Assembly: GCF_030936135.1 (NCBI RefSeq)
Contig: NC_082619.1
Location: forward strand, 7,815,208-7,879,207
Source: Gavia stellata
Lineage: Eukaryota > Chordata > Aves > Gaviiformes > Gaviidae
Length of the DNA: 64,000 nucleotides
Reading direction: 5' to 3'
Shown: piece by piece, positions 31,401 through 42,162 of the stretch
Layout: the number at the start of each line of letters is the position of its first letter
Position numbering within the stretch: position 1 is the first letter of the stretch
Notes under the pieces: generated by a model
The model's input: only the letters and a program-made list of their open reading frames with translations
What the model was told of the DNA's origin: nothing
Databases searched by the model: none
Made by a program: the position numbers and the translations under genes

Positions 31401-34400
31401 TGCCTCCGGGGTAAACCCGTGCCATCGGAAGAGCTACAAGGCTCCTCCTCGGTGTGTTAGGCTACATTATTATAGGTTATATAATAATATATAACCTATA
31501 TAATAGATATTATATAGGTTTAATGGCTCTTTTCCTTTTAAAAAAATAAAGCAAAGACACTTTTTGCCAGATTCAGCTTGCCATAACCTGGAGGATAGCC
31601 AAGCCAAGCAAGGGGACAACCCCACGCTAACCAGGTGCGGGTGGGCACCCACCGGTGACGATTTTCCACCCGTGGGGTTCCATCGCCAGGCCCTGAGAGC
31701 CCCCGGCGTCGATCCGGCCACCCCCTCCTCCTACCTGCCCCAGTCGGTCCCCGTTTACCGCCACCGTCACCCGGTTGCCGTGTTTACTCGCCGGCATCTC
31801 CATCCTCGGGGACCGCCCAGGGATGCGGGCGGCAACGGCGAGAGCAGCTTTGGTAACGCGGCTTTGCGCCCGCCCTTCGGTCTAACCCCCCGTAAAAAAG
31901 CATCGGAAAGGGGGAGGCAGCAATCTTGGGGTGCGGGCAGGGCGAAGGCAGCCTTGCCCTGCTGCCTGCTCCCCAGGGAGCGGCAGGGAAAGAATCCGCA
32001 GGGAGCATCCGCTCCCTTATAGCGGAGACGGGAACGTTCCAGGGGGGTAAAAAACGAAACCATCGAGACGCTCCAGCCCATCTCCAACCCAAACCCAAGC
32101 AACGCCCAGATTCAATCCCCCTCCAGGGAAAGGGAGTGGGAAATGAAGAGATCTCAAGCCCCAGAGCTGAGTTATCCCGCGGGCAGCTACCGTCCCCAGT
32201 GGCTTTTGACTACGGGGGTCCCCTTTTGGGGGGGGCTCAAAAGCCGCCTGCCCAGTCGCCGTCCCCTTCGCAAGGCTCCAAGAGCCACCTTAACCCCACC
32301 GGCCGCGGCAGCCCTGCGGTTTCCCCGCCGTTTCCTCCCCACCTCCTGTTTTGCGCTGGCAAACAGCCCGGTTTTGGGGCACCATAACCTCCAGAGTAAC
32401 CCCACCCTTGAGCTCGAGTCCTCCAGCGCCGAAACCTCCGGGGTGAAGCAACCGGATGGATTTACTCCCCCCTGCCCCTATGCCGGCACGTTCGCGCGTC
32501 TCCTCCGCTCTCTCCTCCCGCGTTAAGGGCCATGGGGGAAAATATCCAGCAAATAACCCGCTCCATCACTTTGCACCCCCAGCATCGCCTCGACGCTCCG
32601 TTAACCCCGTCAGCCGTGCCGGGAGGAGGATGCTCGTCTCGGGGAGACCTTTTCCAGCATCCCCGGCAGCGGGAGAGGCTGAAGCCGGTCCCGATCGCAG
32701 CAGCGATAAGCTGGCGGGACGTCGCGGCTACTTACGGTCCGTCCTCTTGGTCCAGGCAGGATCTTGGCGGGATCTACGAGGCCATCCTCTCTTCCCCTGG
32801 CAAAGGGAAAAGGGAGAACATCCTTAGGGTCATGGTAACCCACAGCGGCAGCACACGAGGGACGCTTCGCTTTGCAGCCATCCACCTTCAGAGGATCCAG
32901 TGGATCCCTACCGATCCCCGACGGGGAACCAGCCCCAGGGGACCGACGGAAGGGCCCCCGGCAAACCGTCATCATGTGTCGCAGAGGATGTCTACGCACT
33001 CCACAAAGCCACCCACCTCCTCCGGCACCGGCGGCACCCAGAGCCAGGCTTCCAGCCGCTTTTAAGGAGGAGGCGCGGCGGTTCAGAGCCCAGACCTCGC
33101 CGCAGGTTTCCCCAGCACCTCTTGGCCTTTCCCACCGAAATCCCCTTCCGTGACTCACTCGGATTTTTAGGAAGCGGGTGATGGCCTTTTCCCAGGGAAA
33201 GGGGGATGTAGCCTTGCTCGTCCTGGGATGCTCCGCAGCATTCCTGCCATCCGGCGAGGAGGGTGCTCCTTAATCCCGCATCTCTTCCCCCAAAATTTTC
33301 CGAAGGAAGGTGACGCACACGGAAACCCTCCTGCCACGCTGCCTCTCAAGGCCAAGCCTCTCTGCAGGGACACCTGCCCTGCATCCAGCTTAATTAATGA
33401 CCCCAGCTAATGAGCAGCAAGGTGGGGTGAAGGGGGAAAACGAGCCCGTTGCTATCTCAGCGAGCAGCCGGGAATCAGCTTTGCTCTTCCCTCCGCGCCG
33501 GCGGGATGGGTTGGGGAACGGCGGGAGCCGCAGCTCTCCCCCAAAAAACCACGCGAGGAACAATCTCAGCCCAGTTCTGCGCGAGGAAGGGCGAAGGAGA
33601 TGGGGAAGGGTGGCTCGGACAGGACCCGCAAGGCTCTCTCTGCCGCTGGCGCTCAAGCCCAGGCAGAGAAGATGCTTCCGAGGGGAAACCCTGAAGGGCA
33701 GGAGGTTTCCTTACCGCTCTCCATCTCGGAAAAGCGAAGACGAGAGATGCTGGAGGCCGCCAAGCCGGCGCAAGCCTTCCCCAAGGCACGCTTTGCTTTT
33801 AACGCCCCGTTAATTTTAACGGAGAGGGTACATCCCCGTGCAGGGGATGGGGAAGGAGACCACGGAGCGTGCTTCTCCCCAGGGACTAGGCTTTCCCGAG
33901 ATGCCCTGGGAGGATGAGGGATGCTCCATCCCGGTGCCACGTCTTCCCTCTCCAGTCAAAGCAGCTCTGCTCCGTCCCACCTCCACCATTTGCTGGGGGG
34001 GAGCAATTAAAGCAGAGGGCTTGAGGCAATCAACAGCCAAACCAGATGCACTTGGGGCCGCTTTGCAAGTGCCCCAAATAATCCACCTTCCTGCACCAGG
34101 GTCTTTCCAGCAGCCCTGAATCCGCCGGAGCATCCAACATCGCTGCCAACGAGGAGACTTTTTATTTAGAGCTGTGATTTATAGGAGCTGCTAACAAGGT
34201 TAAGCTCTCCCCGGGGAGCTCCTGCTAAAGTACTTCAAGGCGCAGCGTCAGCCCCTGCCCATATCGACGATGATGAGGATGCTCAGAGCTGCCTGGGGGT
34301 GGCCAAGGGGATGCCTCCTTCCCCGCAGCATCCTCCCCGGAGGATGCTGCAACCCCGGATCAGCAGGAGACAGTGACCCCTTAAAGCACGTCGGCCCCCG

Positions 34401-37400
34401 CCGTGGAGGATCCGTGGTCTTGCCCGAAGCTGGTCTTTCCAGCTCGACTGGAAGAGCCGGGAGCCGGATGGCTGCCGGTCTCCCCAGGATTGTTTTCCAG
34501 CCTCCCGAGCGGTCCCCCCGCCATCAGCCGAGGCAATCGGCCGTTCCCAGCCCAAGGTCCGGAAAAAACCCACGGCGGGTCAGGCGTCCGCCAGGTCGAG
34601 AGCCGCCGTCTCCACCGCTCGCCGCGGGCGGCTCAAGTCATCTGGCAGCTGATCCCGGCAGGAAATGAACGTCCCATATCCCAGAGCCCTCAAAAAACCC
34701 TCAACAAGCTGAATTTTGCTCCTTTTCCTCCCCAGGCTCCCAGCTACACCGCCTGCCTCAGTTTCCCCTCCTGCCTACCAGGCTGCATTGAAATAACGCT
34801 TTCCAATTTTGAGGGGGGGCAAAAGGCACCTTGCGCTCGCTCCCCGACGGCTCCCGCTCCGGGATGCTCGTGGCTGCGGGCGGAAGAAAATAAAAACCCA
34901 ACGGTCGCATCCCTTCCCCTATTAAAGATTAAAGCCAGCCAGGATCGGTGCGGGGAGGGGCTCAGCCCCAGTGCGGGAGCATCCCCGGCGGGCACGGGCA
35001 TTTTCGGGACTTGCACAGGCAAGAGGGGACACGTGCGGGGCAGGGACGAGCCACCGAATCCCTCCCATCCATCATCCCCCCCATTGAGGACCAGACCCCC
35101 CCCCGGGGGCTGTTAAAACAGAGGAGGGGGGAGATGGAGACGGCGTTTCTCCTCTTTCCACCCGCCAGACCTGAAGCAAGGCAACCGTCCGTCCGTCCGT
35201 CCCTCGGCGCTCCATCGCCGGCGCCAGTCTCCCTCGGTTAAAATGACCTCCCGAGGGGGGAGAGAGCAAAAGCCAGGCTGGGAGGGGAATAAAATCCAGG
35301 TGAGCTCATCCTCCTCCTCTTCCTCCGGAGAAAACATCTCTACTTGGCACGAGCGAGGTGTTTCCAAGCCCGGCACATCCCTCACGTCACCCCGATCCCT
35401 ATCGCCCCGGGACCGGGAGCTTATTCATTCGGCAGGTATTTAGCGGGAGATAATCCGTCCGCTTCCCAACCATCCTTCGGCCGAGCCAAAGGTGTAATTC
35501 CAGTGTGGGAGGCGATTTTTCCGTAGAGGTTTCCCTGCTAATCCTCACCCCAGCATCCCGGCGGATGTTTCCCGGGCAGGAGAGCGCAGAAGAGCCACCA
35601 CTACCCTCCACCCCAACTGGTTTTTTAATTAAATTAATAATTTGTTAAATTTATCACGGTTTTTGATTAAAAATAAAATAATTTAATAAACCTATTTCTA
35701 TTAAATCCCTGAGAATGGGAAGAAAAGCAAAGCTGCCCAGCCAAGCTGGATTATCCGAAGCAGCGACCGACCTAAAAATAAACAACTGCTATTTAAGGAC
35801 GAGCCTCCCCCCTAAAAAAAAAATAAAAAGGAAGAAATAAGCACGAGAAATCGCCGCTGTTTCCAGGCTGGGGTGTTCAGCATCACCCATCGGACCAAAA
35901 AAAAGCCTATTTTGGGTTTATTTCTCGGCAAAACTCCGTGCTTCCGCGAGAAGAGCATCCCCGGGCTTAGAGCCGCCGATTTACAGACGCTCCACGCATT
36001 TAGGCGAGCCAGGCTAATAAATAATTAAGATTTAAATATGCGTTCGCATAATACGGATAATCTGTCGGTGCAACTTGTAAACGCGGTCGGAATTAAGCAG
36101 CGACATCGTTCATTGGGTAGTGAAGGGGCCTGGGAAGCTCCAGCATTGCCGCAGCTGCTGGAGGACCATAGGGATGCTAAAGGATGCCGAAGGCGAATTT
36201 GCCGGGGGTTTGGTAGCGTCGGGGCAGGTTTTATCCCGCCCTTACCCTAACGCGGTGCGGGGGCACCAAACCTTTGCGTTCACCCCTATTTTTATTGCAA
36301 AAGGACCCCTCCGGCTCCTCCAGCCCTTCATCTCCCTGCCCTGCACCGCAGGGCTGCACGATAGAAATAAAAAAGGGCAGGGGGAAAAAGAGCCCGGGGT
36401 GATATTTTTGAGGACAAACCGCCTCTTTTTTTTTGTCGCATAAATAGCGTGCTTTGAAAGCCGCCGGGCTTTTGGCCACCCTCGGCTCCCCCCACCCCAA
36501 ATACCAGAGCTCGCTCCCCGGACCTGGGCTGGGAGGAAAACCTGTTGAGCGCATACGTGCACGAACAGACGGTTCTTTGTGATGATTTCTTTTTTTTTCC
36601 CCTTCTATTTTTTTGTTTTGAAGCGGCACAGGGATGGGCCCGAGGACTTCCCAGCCCTTGGCAGGGTTCCTGACGCCTTGTTCTCCGCTTTAACCCCGCT
36701 CGGGGAAGGCAGTGTCACGTTTAACCCCTAAAGCCCTTCGCTCCCCGTAATTTTTGACGCCATCCCCACACCCCGGTCCTCCTTCAGTCCCGTATCCCCC
36801 CAATCCACTCGCATCCCCCCAATCCACTCGCATCCCCCCAATCCACTCGCATCCCCTCTCTCTGCATTGTTCCCCCCTTATTTCCCATTTTCCACCCCGT
36901 TTTTCCCCACGACGCCCCGGTGTTCTCCTCCATTCCCAACCCAGGCGGGTCTGGATTCAGCCTCATGCCATAAAATCCCACCCCACGAATGCAACGCCGG
37001 GGCAGGGTCGGACGAGCCCGACGGTCACAGAGCTGCTGGGATGGGGTTTTAATACCCGGCCCGGGGGGGTTTTATTACCCGCCGTGGGGATGCTCAGCTG
37101 GCAGCCTGCATCCGGCATCGGCAAAGCCCCAGAGCAGCGGGTTTGCGGCGTTAAAGCATCCTCAAATCTTGCTCGGCGCTTTCCTGCCTCAGTTTTCCCC
37201 CTGGTTTCGGGGCTCAGGGAAGCTCTGCCCCATCGGTAGCGTAGGCAGGGGATGCAGCAGGGACCCCAAGCCCCAAACTCCAGCCTGGCTCATATATATA
37301 TATTATTATTTTTCTTTTTTTTAAAGGAAATTAAAAAACCACCCGATGGAAATATCGCAAGCAGCTCAAAACCTGACGCAGGATCCGACTCGGGGCAAGT

Positions 37401-40400
37401 TGCAACCTCTGGTCGCCGGCATCACGCTCTGGTTAAAAAAAATATAATTGAGGCTCGGCTGACTCAGCCCAGCCGGATATGGGGATGCCGAATCCGGCTG
37501 GGAAAACTTGGGCAAGGCTGCCGGCGAGGCGGAGGAGACATTTTGCGAAGGGAAGAGTCGAAGCGGGAACGGCATCTGGAAGCGATCGGAGGCGAGGAGC
37601 CTCTCCCAGGCGCAGCGGGGAATTCCAACGGCGTGAGCTCAGGTTAAAGCCTACTTCACAGACCCAGGATTAAATAAAAATAATAAAAAAAAACCCCACC
37701 ACGCTTCAGCATATATATTTTTAAACCTGCAAATACCGAAGGAAGGGAAGGCAGCTCCCCCCTCAGCCCTACCTGGACGCAACTTTGTGATTTAGACTGA
37801 TTCTGATTTGCAATTAAAAAAAAAACCCCAAAAAAACCCCAAAGAAGAGGAGAAACGCCTCCGTAGATTTGTTGATATAATTTTACAGGCGTGGTGTCAG
37901 GAGGAGAGTCCTCCTCCAGCGCTGCGTTGTTTAAAATCGCCTTGCTTCGCATTACGATGCTCCCCTGCCCCATCCATCCCTTGGGACCGCCGTATCCCAC
38001 CTCGGAGCATCCCTCGCCGCCACAGGCTGCATCCCACAATGGTCCTTGAGTGACAGCAGCTCAGGAAACCCAGGGGCATCCCAGCACCCTCGGGATGGCA
38101 CCAAAGAAGCCGACGAAGGATCCTAGCTCAGGCGGAGGGGTCCAAGCCCCCAGCCCGCTCCAGCCATCCCTGAGCCCACGGGACAGGGTCCAGCAGCACC
38201 CATGGGTGGTCAAACCCGGGTGGGTTGGACACCCTGCTAGAGCACGTGCCACGCCGAGACGGACGGCGACCTGCCAATGCCCCCCTTCCAGCTCCCCTGC
38301 GCCCTTTCGCGCGGCCAGCACGTAAATACGCACCTTAAAACCCAAAATACCCGACCGCAGGTTAACATCCGCACCGACATTATATAAATAACTTGCCCGT
38401 AATTAATATAAACCACCTGCACGGCAGCTTCTGCGTTCAAGAAGTCCCAAGCACCCCGCCGAAGCGATGCCGGCAAACCCGCACCCCGTCTCTCCTTGTG
38501 CCAGAGCGATTTATCCCAGGGCAGGATCCACGGGGGACGTGCAGAATCCGGCCCCGTCCACCAGCGCCGACCAAATCCCGCTCCCCCCCCAAATTGCCGC
38601 TTCGGCCCCGTCACACACCCAACGCCCCGAAGCAAGCGCTCGCCCACATCCTTCCCATCTCCATCGCTCCCACCCACCTTCCCGGCGGTTTGGCGGTCAC
38701 CGTCCCGCGCCGATCCACGGCGCGGCGGAGCAGGACCAACCGGGAGCAGCGTCCGCCGGCGATGCCGGCACCGCAGCTCGGCGGCCTCCGGCAGACGGCA
38801 AAACACATCCTGGAGAGGAGCCGCAGCCCGTGCCAGCCCGAAACCGCTCCGAGCATCCGCCAGTCCGAAGCAAAACCGGGATGGAAGGGGGCTCTTTCTC
38901 CGGTTTCGCCGTTCCCCGCCGGCCAAATCCCTTTCTCCCTCCTCCGAAGAAACTTTCCAGCCCAACCCCGGTCACATGCAAGGGGTCGGCAGCTGGAAAC
39001 GCAAGAGATTAGCAAGAACAGGGCACTTTTTTTTCCTCTTTTCCCAAGAAGACGCAGGATTTTCCTAGAAAAAGCCCAATACACATGAGGATGGCGGCTG
39101 GAGAAGGGAGAAGCCACCAGTGTCCAAGCACGAGAGGAAGGTGAGGGGAGGTTAAAAAGAAACACCGAAAAAAAGAAAAAGGGAACGAGAAGTTGCAAAG
39201 AGCAGCGTGAAAGTGTCAAATCATTTCCTTTCCTCGCTGCAAAATCAAAACCGCTTGTGCAAGCGGCTCCGACGGCGCCGTACGAGGGTCTCCGGCCCCA
39301 GCCCGGGATGGGGAGAGCAGGACAGGGACCCCACCGGGACGCGGGTGAAGACGGGATGCCAACCTCTGCGGCAGGAGGAGGACCACATCCCTACTCCTTA
39401 CGCAGCCATTGTGCTACGCCCCGAGAAAACAACCAAAAGGGGGGAAAAAATTAGATTACGTTAATTATTTTTTTAAAAAAGCGCGATAGGAAAAGCTCTT
39501 GAGAACAAGATTCCCAGCCCCAACCGGCTCTGAAATACCCAGGACGAAAGCAACGGGACCATCGCCTTCTACAAGAGAATAAGCAACAGAGTATGTGGGA
39601 TTTAGAGATGCTGCCAAAGAATTAGTTTTAATTAGTGGGATTCAATCTGAGAATCGCCACCGGCCGAAACCCCCCGAAAAAAGGCACGTGGAGAGCCCCG
39701 GTCTCGCCTTGGCATTCCCACCTCCCGCAGCCTGGCATCCACCTCCGACGTTGGTTGCAAGGACGGGGAAGAGACAAGCTATAAAAAGCCAGACTTGGGA
39801 ATGTAAATACGGTCGATCCAGAGTTTAAAACGGACTTAAACAGACGTTTTCACTCCACGGGTGAGTTTTCACTCCATGGGTGGGCTCGAGACCGGGAGGA
39901 TGCTCTTCTGGTCACCATCACGGTCCCAGCTCTGGAAGACACCCTTGAAAGCTCTCCGCGGTGGACATCCCTTAAAATTAGTGTCGACAGACAGTTCCTC
40001 CTCTTACATTTATATTTGCAGAGCCCTTAGCCGCTGTCCGCGCGGGATTCGGTGCCTCGCCGTAGCGGTTGCTATTAAACCATCGCCCGGAGCTGGAGGA
40101 GCAAGCAGCCCTCTAACGACGCAGATAATTAAGCGCAGGGGTTAGGGAGAGGCCAGCAAAGCGTCCTGGTCCCATCCTATAGCTTATAATGACGTTAGGA
40201 GTTCGTTACGGGTCAGACACGTCGTTAGGAGCCAAGGTAGGAAGAGGAGACCTCACGCCTGCAGGACAGCCAGCACCGGAGGCGGAGGCGGCATCTCCTG
40301 GGATGAGTCCACCTCCCGAGTCCTCTGCTCAAGAACCCGGCTCTTCCCGGGATGGGATCCGGCACGTGCTCCGAAGAGCTGTGACGCAACGGGAACCGCG

Positions 40401-42162
40401 ACGCAACGGGAACCCCGACGCAACGGGAACCCCGACCGACCCCAAAGCGCCAGACCGAGAGCAGTGACCAGCGTGGACCCCCCACCGGCTCCAGCCCCTT
40501 GGCTAAGCAAAGGGAGAAGGTTCTCCATGCACACTTAAAATCATCCGCTCCATCACCAATCCGGGGTTCCGCCCTGCCCGGGGTGTCCGTCCCGTGTCGC
40601 TCTGCCCTGCCGCTCGCCACGGAAAGCCTGACCGGAGGCAGCTGGCAAAGCCTGGGTAATCCCTCGGCTCCGCCGCCAGCCTCTTCATCTCCGAGAGCGG
40701 TCGGAGGGAGAACCCGGCAGAGAAGACGGGCACATTCAGCAGGGTTTTCCCAAAAGCTCTGCCGCGAGACTTTAATTAGCTCATCTCACTAAGGGATGGG
40801 GACCGGAGTCACCGAGCAGCCCGGCACCAACGCACCAGGCACCAGGGTGGGGAAAGACGCATCCCACGCCCGATGTCCGAGCTGAGGAGCAGAAAAAAGC
40901 CCCCGGAGAAAGATTTTCCTTTGTTCTCCGCTCCCCGGAACAATAAAACCCCATCGGTTCACCCCACGAAAGACCTGACATTGGAAGATCAACGGGGAAA
41001 AGTCCGGGTGGTCCTTTTTCTGCTGCCGTGGGGCAAGCATCCTCATCTCCCCCCAGGAACGAGCCCATCCCGCGGGAAATGAGACCTCAAATGGGGTGGG
41101 ATGGGGTTTATCAGCATCCTGCACCAGGATTCCTGGATCCCGCTCCCGGCAGCTCTGTCCACACCGGAATCTGTCCCTCCTACCCCTTTGGGATCACCAG
41201 GCTACCGGAGCGCATCCGTCAAGCGGTCAGAGGATGCTCGGAGATGGGAAAAACAAAGCTCAGACCACTTAAATAAATCATCCTCAGCCTGCGCCGCTGC
41301 GAGAGCGATACCGTCCAGAGCCGCACACGGGGCACGTCCTCCCCTCCCCGGGGCCTCCGGGAGGATTTTTCCCTTCCTTATGCCGGCGCCTGGGTATTAA
41401 TATCGCACGTACCCATCGAAAGGAGCCCGCCGCACGCTAGCGGGAGATGCCAGAAACTCTCTCGCCGGGGGTCTCGGGGTGGGATCGCCTTCTTTAGGGG
41501 CGGCGGCGGGCAGGAACGATGCCGAAGGCTGGTTTTTCCCGGCGAGGCGCGGTGGTTTTGTCTTGCCGAGGATGGGGCGGCAGCAGCCGGAAGGGCATCG
41601 CAAGAGCGGGAGGTTTCCTTTCGCCGCTGCCCGTGCACGCTTGGCCACCTGGAAGCTGAACCGCGCTCGGGCGCTGATTAATTGCATTAATTGGGAAAAA
41701 TAGTAATGAATAAAAAAAAAAAAAACACCGAAATAAAGGCGCTTTCTCGCTCGCCGGCACGTCGCGCTCGCCGGGGCATGGGTGCCGGTGGGGTGGGATG
41801 CAGCGGTGGGGGGTCCCAGCTTGGGGTGATGCAGGGGGGGTTCCCCCCAACCCCAATACACACCCCCCAGCCCCAATTCGCACCCCCAGCCCCAATTCGC
41901 ACCCCCAGCCCCAATTCGCACCCTCCCAGCCCCAATTCACAGCCCCCCCCCATGCAAACCCTGCTGCCTGTCCTGCCCCCCCCCCCCCCAGCGCGGACCC
42001 CCCCATCCCAACCCCTCCACCCCCCCCCCAAAAAAAAAGCGACCCCGTTTTTCTCCCCCCCCCCCCCCCAACCCGCTTTGCAGCCGCGTCTATAGCGGAG
42101 CCGCGGACACGGGGGGGGGGGGGCGGACACGGGGGGAGCCCCCCACGCTGCAGACTCACCAT
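22344..42162 (-). CDS. ST3GAL4: ST3GAL4, beta-galactoside alpha-2,3-sialyltransferase 4
   Basis: Golgi type II membrane glycosyltransferase (family GT29) that moves sialic acid from CMP-Neu5Ac to terminal galactose in alpha-2,3 linkage on glycoproteins and glycolipids. Ten exons join in phase. From the ATG at 25937–25939 they encode 332 residues, against 333 for the human protein as I recall it. Domains in order are a short cytoplasmic tail, a signal-anchor (ILGVLALFLVMVWY), a stem, and a catalytic domain. The catalytic domain carries sialylmotif L (from CRRCAVVGNGHRLRNSS), motif S (PTTGLLAITLALHFCDLVH), motif III (HYYEQITL) and motif VS (HNVSHEAVAIKRMLE, with its His and Glu). Several N-glycosylation sequons are present (NKT, NYT, NSS, NVS, NLT). 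An upstream ATG at 42160–42162 is in frame through the first junction and would add 22 residues. Confidence 0.96.
22431..22883. other. ST3GAL4 last intron
   Basis: A 453-base intron with no recognised element. Open frames here are extensions of flanking exons. Confidence 0.8.
22884..23027 (-). CDS. ST3GAL4: ST3GAL4 exon (motif S and motif III)
   Basis: Forty-eight codons, phase 0 at both ends, between CTCTAG and GTAAGG. It encodes KPTTGLLAITLALHFCDLVH, the core of sialylmotif S with its conserved cysteine, and then HYYEQITLKSMA, which contains motif III. Confidence 0.96.
23171..23314 (-). CDS. ST3GAL4: ST3GAL4 exon between motifs L and S
   Basis: Forty-eight codons, phase 0 at both ends, reading VRKGFWKQPPLIWDANPERV to QPRKVKQ. 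The acceptor is TTGTAG and the donor is GTAAGG. Confidence 0.96.
23447..23636 (-). CDS. ST3GAL4: ST3GAL4 exon (end of motif L)
   Basis: A 190-base exon completing the codon AG|G. It reads LNNAPVHGYEQDVGSKTT, the end of sialylmotif L, then RLFYPESAHF to NDKKR. The acceptor is CACCAAG and the donor is GTAAGC. Confidence 0.96.
23729..23824 (-). CDS. ST3GAL4: ST3GAL4 exon (start of motif L)
   Basis: A 96-base exon reading LKCRRCAVVGNGHRLRNSSM to INTYDVVI. It holds the conserved cysteine and the VVGNG nucleotide-sugar contact region of sialylmotif L. The motif is split by the intron at 23637–23728. Confidence 0.96.
24068..24128 (-). CDS. ST3GAL4: ST3GAL4 exon (61 bases)
   Basis: A short exon reading DVLLRLLSITHYSLPESIQ between split codons at both ends, after acceptor TTTGCAG and before GTAACG. 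It joins the stem to the catalytic core. Confidence 0.94.
24129..24501. other. ST3GAL4 intron
   Basis: A 373-base intron with C-run and A-run near 24,402–24,421; otherwise plain. Confidence 0.8.
24502..24599 (-). CDS. ST3GAL4: ST3GAL4 exon (98 bases)
   Basis: Reads YTRDHPLFLQLKDYFWVKTP to YGTKGS with one split base at each end. The acceptor is CTCGGCAG and the donor is GTAAGC. The first codon completes as Asn to give an NYT sequon. Confidence 0.95.
24706..24786 (-). CDS. ST3GAL4: ST3GAL4 stem exon (81 bases)
   Basis: Reads FYFPVQENKTTCPLGEVEKK to QLIG plus split bases. It encodes the lumenal stem with an NKT sequon. A TTTC microsatellite (plus 24810–24829) followed by TTTTCCCTTACAG forms its pyrimidine-rich acceptor. 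Confidence 0.94.
24787..25318. other. ST3GAL4 intron with AAAG microsatellite
   Basis: A 532-base intron. On the plus strand (AAAG)n at 24,810–24,829 lies beside the acceptor of the stem exon. No other element. Confidence 0.8.
25319..25400 (-). CDS. ST3GAL4: ST3GAL4 signal-anchor exon
   Basis: An 82-base exon reading GKILGVLALFLVMVWYSIYR then EDRYIQ. The hydrophobic run is the type II Golgi membrane anchor. An alternative GT earlier in the exon (after GAAGACAG) would drop the residues needed to match the family, so the GTGAGTGG donor was chosen. Confidence 0.94.
25401..25923. other. ST3GAL4 intron
   Basis: A 523-base GC-rich intron without a recognised element. Confidence 0.75.
25924..26002 (-). 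CDS. ST3GAL4: ST3GAL4 first common coding exon, with ATG at 25937–25939
   Basis: A 79-base exon between a good pyrimidine tract ending CTCCAG and the donor GTGAGTCC. The conventional start reads MINKS then joins GKILGV, matching the length and position of the human start. A second in-frame ATG lies 21 bases upstream (reading MPLLLIK before MINKS). The whole exon is open in this frame, so it can be coding throughout if translation starts at 42162. Confidence 0.88.
27212..27261 (+). repeat. Direct repeat, 23 bases x 2
   Basis: AAAAGGGCAGGAAGGGTAAT and its next three bases occur at 27212–27234 and again at 27239–27261, four bases apart. Confidence 0.9.
27351..27377 (+). repeat. GGGAC-type simple repeat
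   Basis: Repeated GGGACG and GGGACA words; runs of G could form quadruplex. Confidence 0.7.
28391..28447 (+). repeat. 20-base tandem repeat, about 2.9 copies
   Basis: The unit TACCCCACAGCATCCCCCGG is perfect at 28401–28420 and 28421–28440, with partial copies on each side. Confidence 0.9.
29316..29355 (+). repeat. (ATCCC)8 microsatellite
   Basis: Eight perfect ATCCC units. Confidence 0.95.
30142..30815 (+). repeat. 39-base minisatellite, about 17 units
   Basis: Each unit begins GGATGCTGCGGTGGGATGGG and continues GATGCCGGAG with a variable end (GGGGATGAA, GGGGGACCAG, GCGAGGATGAA or GCGAGGACCAG), so units run 38–40 bases. Unit starts include 30142, 30181, 30221, 30261, 30299, 30337, 30375, 30414 and 30453. 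The array is G-rich on the plus strand. The 179- to 325-residue open frames across it are products of a stop-free unit, not genes. Confidence 0.95.
31471..31500. repeat. Perfect A/T-rich palindrome (13-bp arms, 4-base loop)
   Basis: TATAGGTTATATA at 31471–31483 and TATATAACCTATA at 31488–31500 are exact reverse complements around ATAA. A further TATAGGTT at 31513–31520 can pair with the second arm. Confidence 0.95.
35185..35202 (+). repeat. (CCGT)n microsatellite
   Basis: Four and a half CCGT units. Confidence 0.9.
36794..36856 (+). repeat. 19-base tandem repeat x 3
   Basis: Three perfect copies of ATCCCCCCAATCCACTCGC at 36794, 36813 and 36832, then six bases of a fourth. Confidence 0.95.
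40383..40433 (+). repeat. 17-base tandem repeat x 3
   Basis: GACGCAACGGGAACCSC units start at 40383, 40400 and 40417, differing at one base. Confidence 0.93.
41861..41940 (+). repeat. 19–21-base tandem repeat x 4 beside the ST3GAL4 first exon
   Basis: Four copies of CACCCCCAGCCCCAATTCG with small length changes, 220 bases inside the first intron. On the transcribed strand each unit carries GGGGCTGGGGG. Confidence 0.93.

Larger units (their letters stand above)
26003..42153. other. ST3GAL4 16-kb first intron, tandem-repeat rich
   Basis: Much larger than all the other introns of this gene together. It is built largely of GC-rich, CpG-rich sequence with many GGATG and CATCC words, several 17–39-base tandem arrays (listed), an A/T palindrome at 31.47 kb and an A/T-rich block at 35.6–36.1 kb. 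Many long open frames occur on both strands but none resembles a known protein. Confidence 0.6.

Noticed and set aside
38237-39219. Overlapping frames of 181–242 codons on both strands
   Set aside because: They arise in CpG-rich intron where stops are rare. Both strands are equally open and nothing is recognisable.
28391-40433. Short arrays that look like regularly spaced repeats (CRISPR-like)
   Set aside because: The repeats are head to tail without unique spacers, in vertebrate intron.
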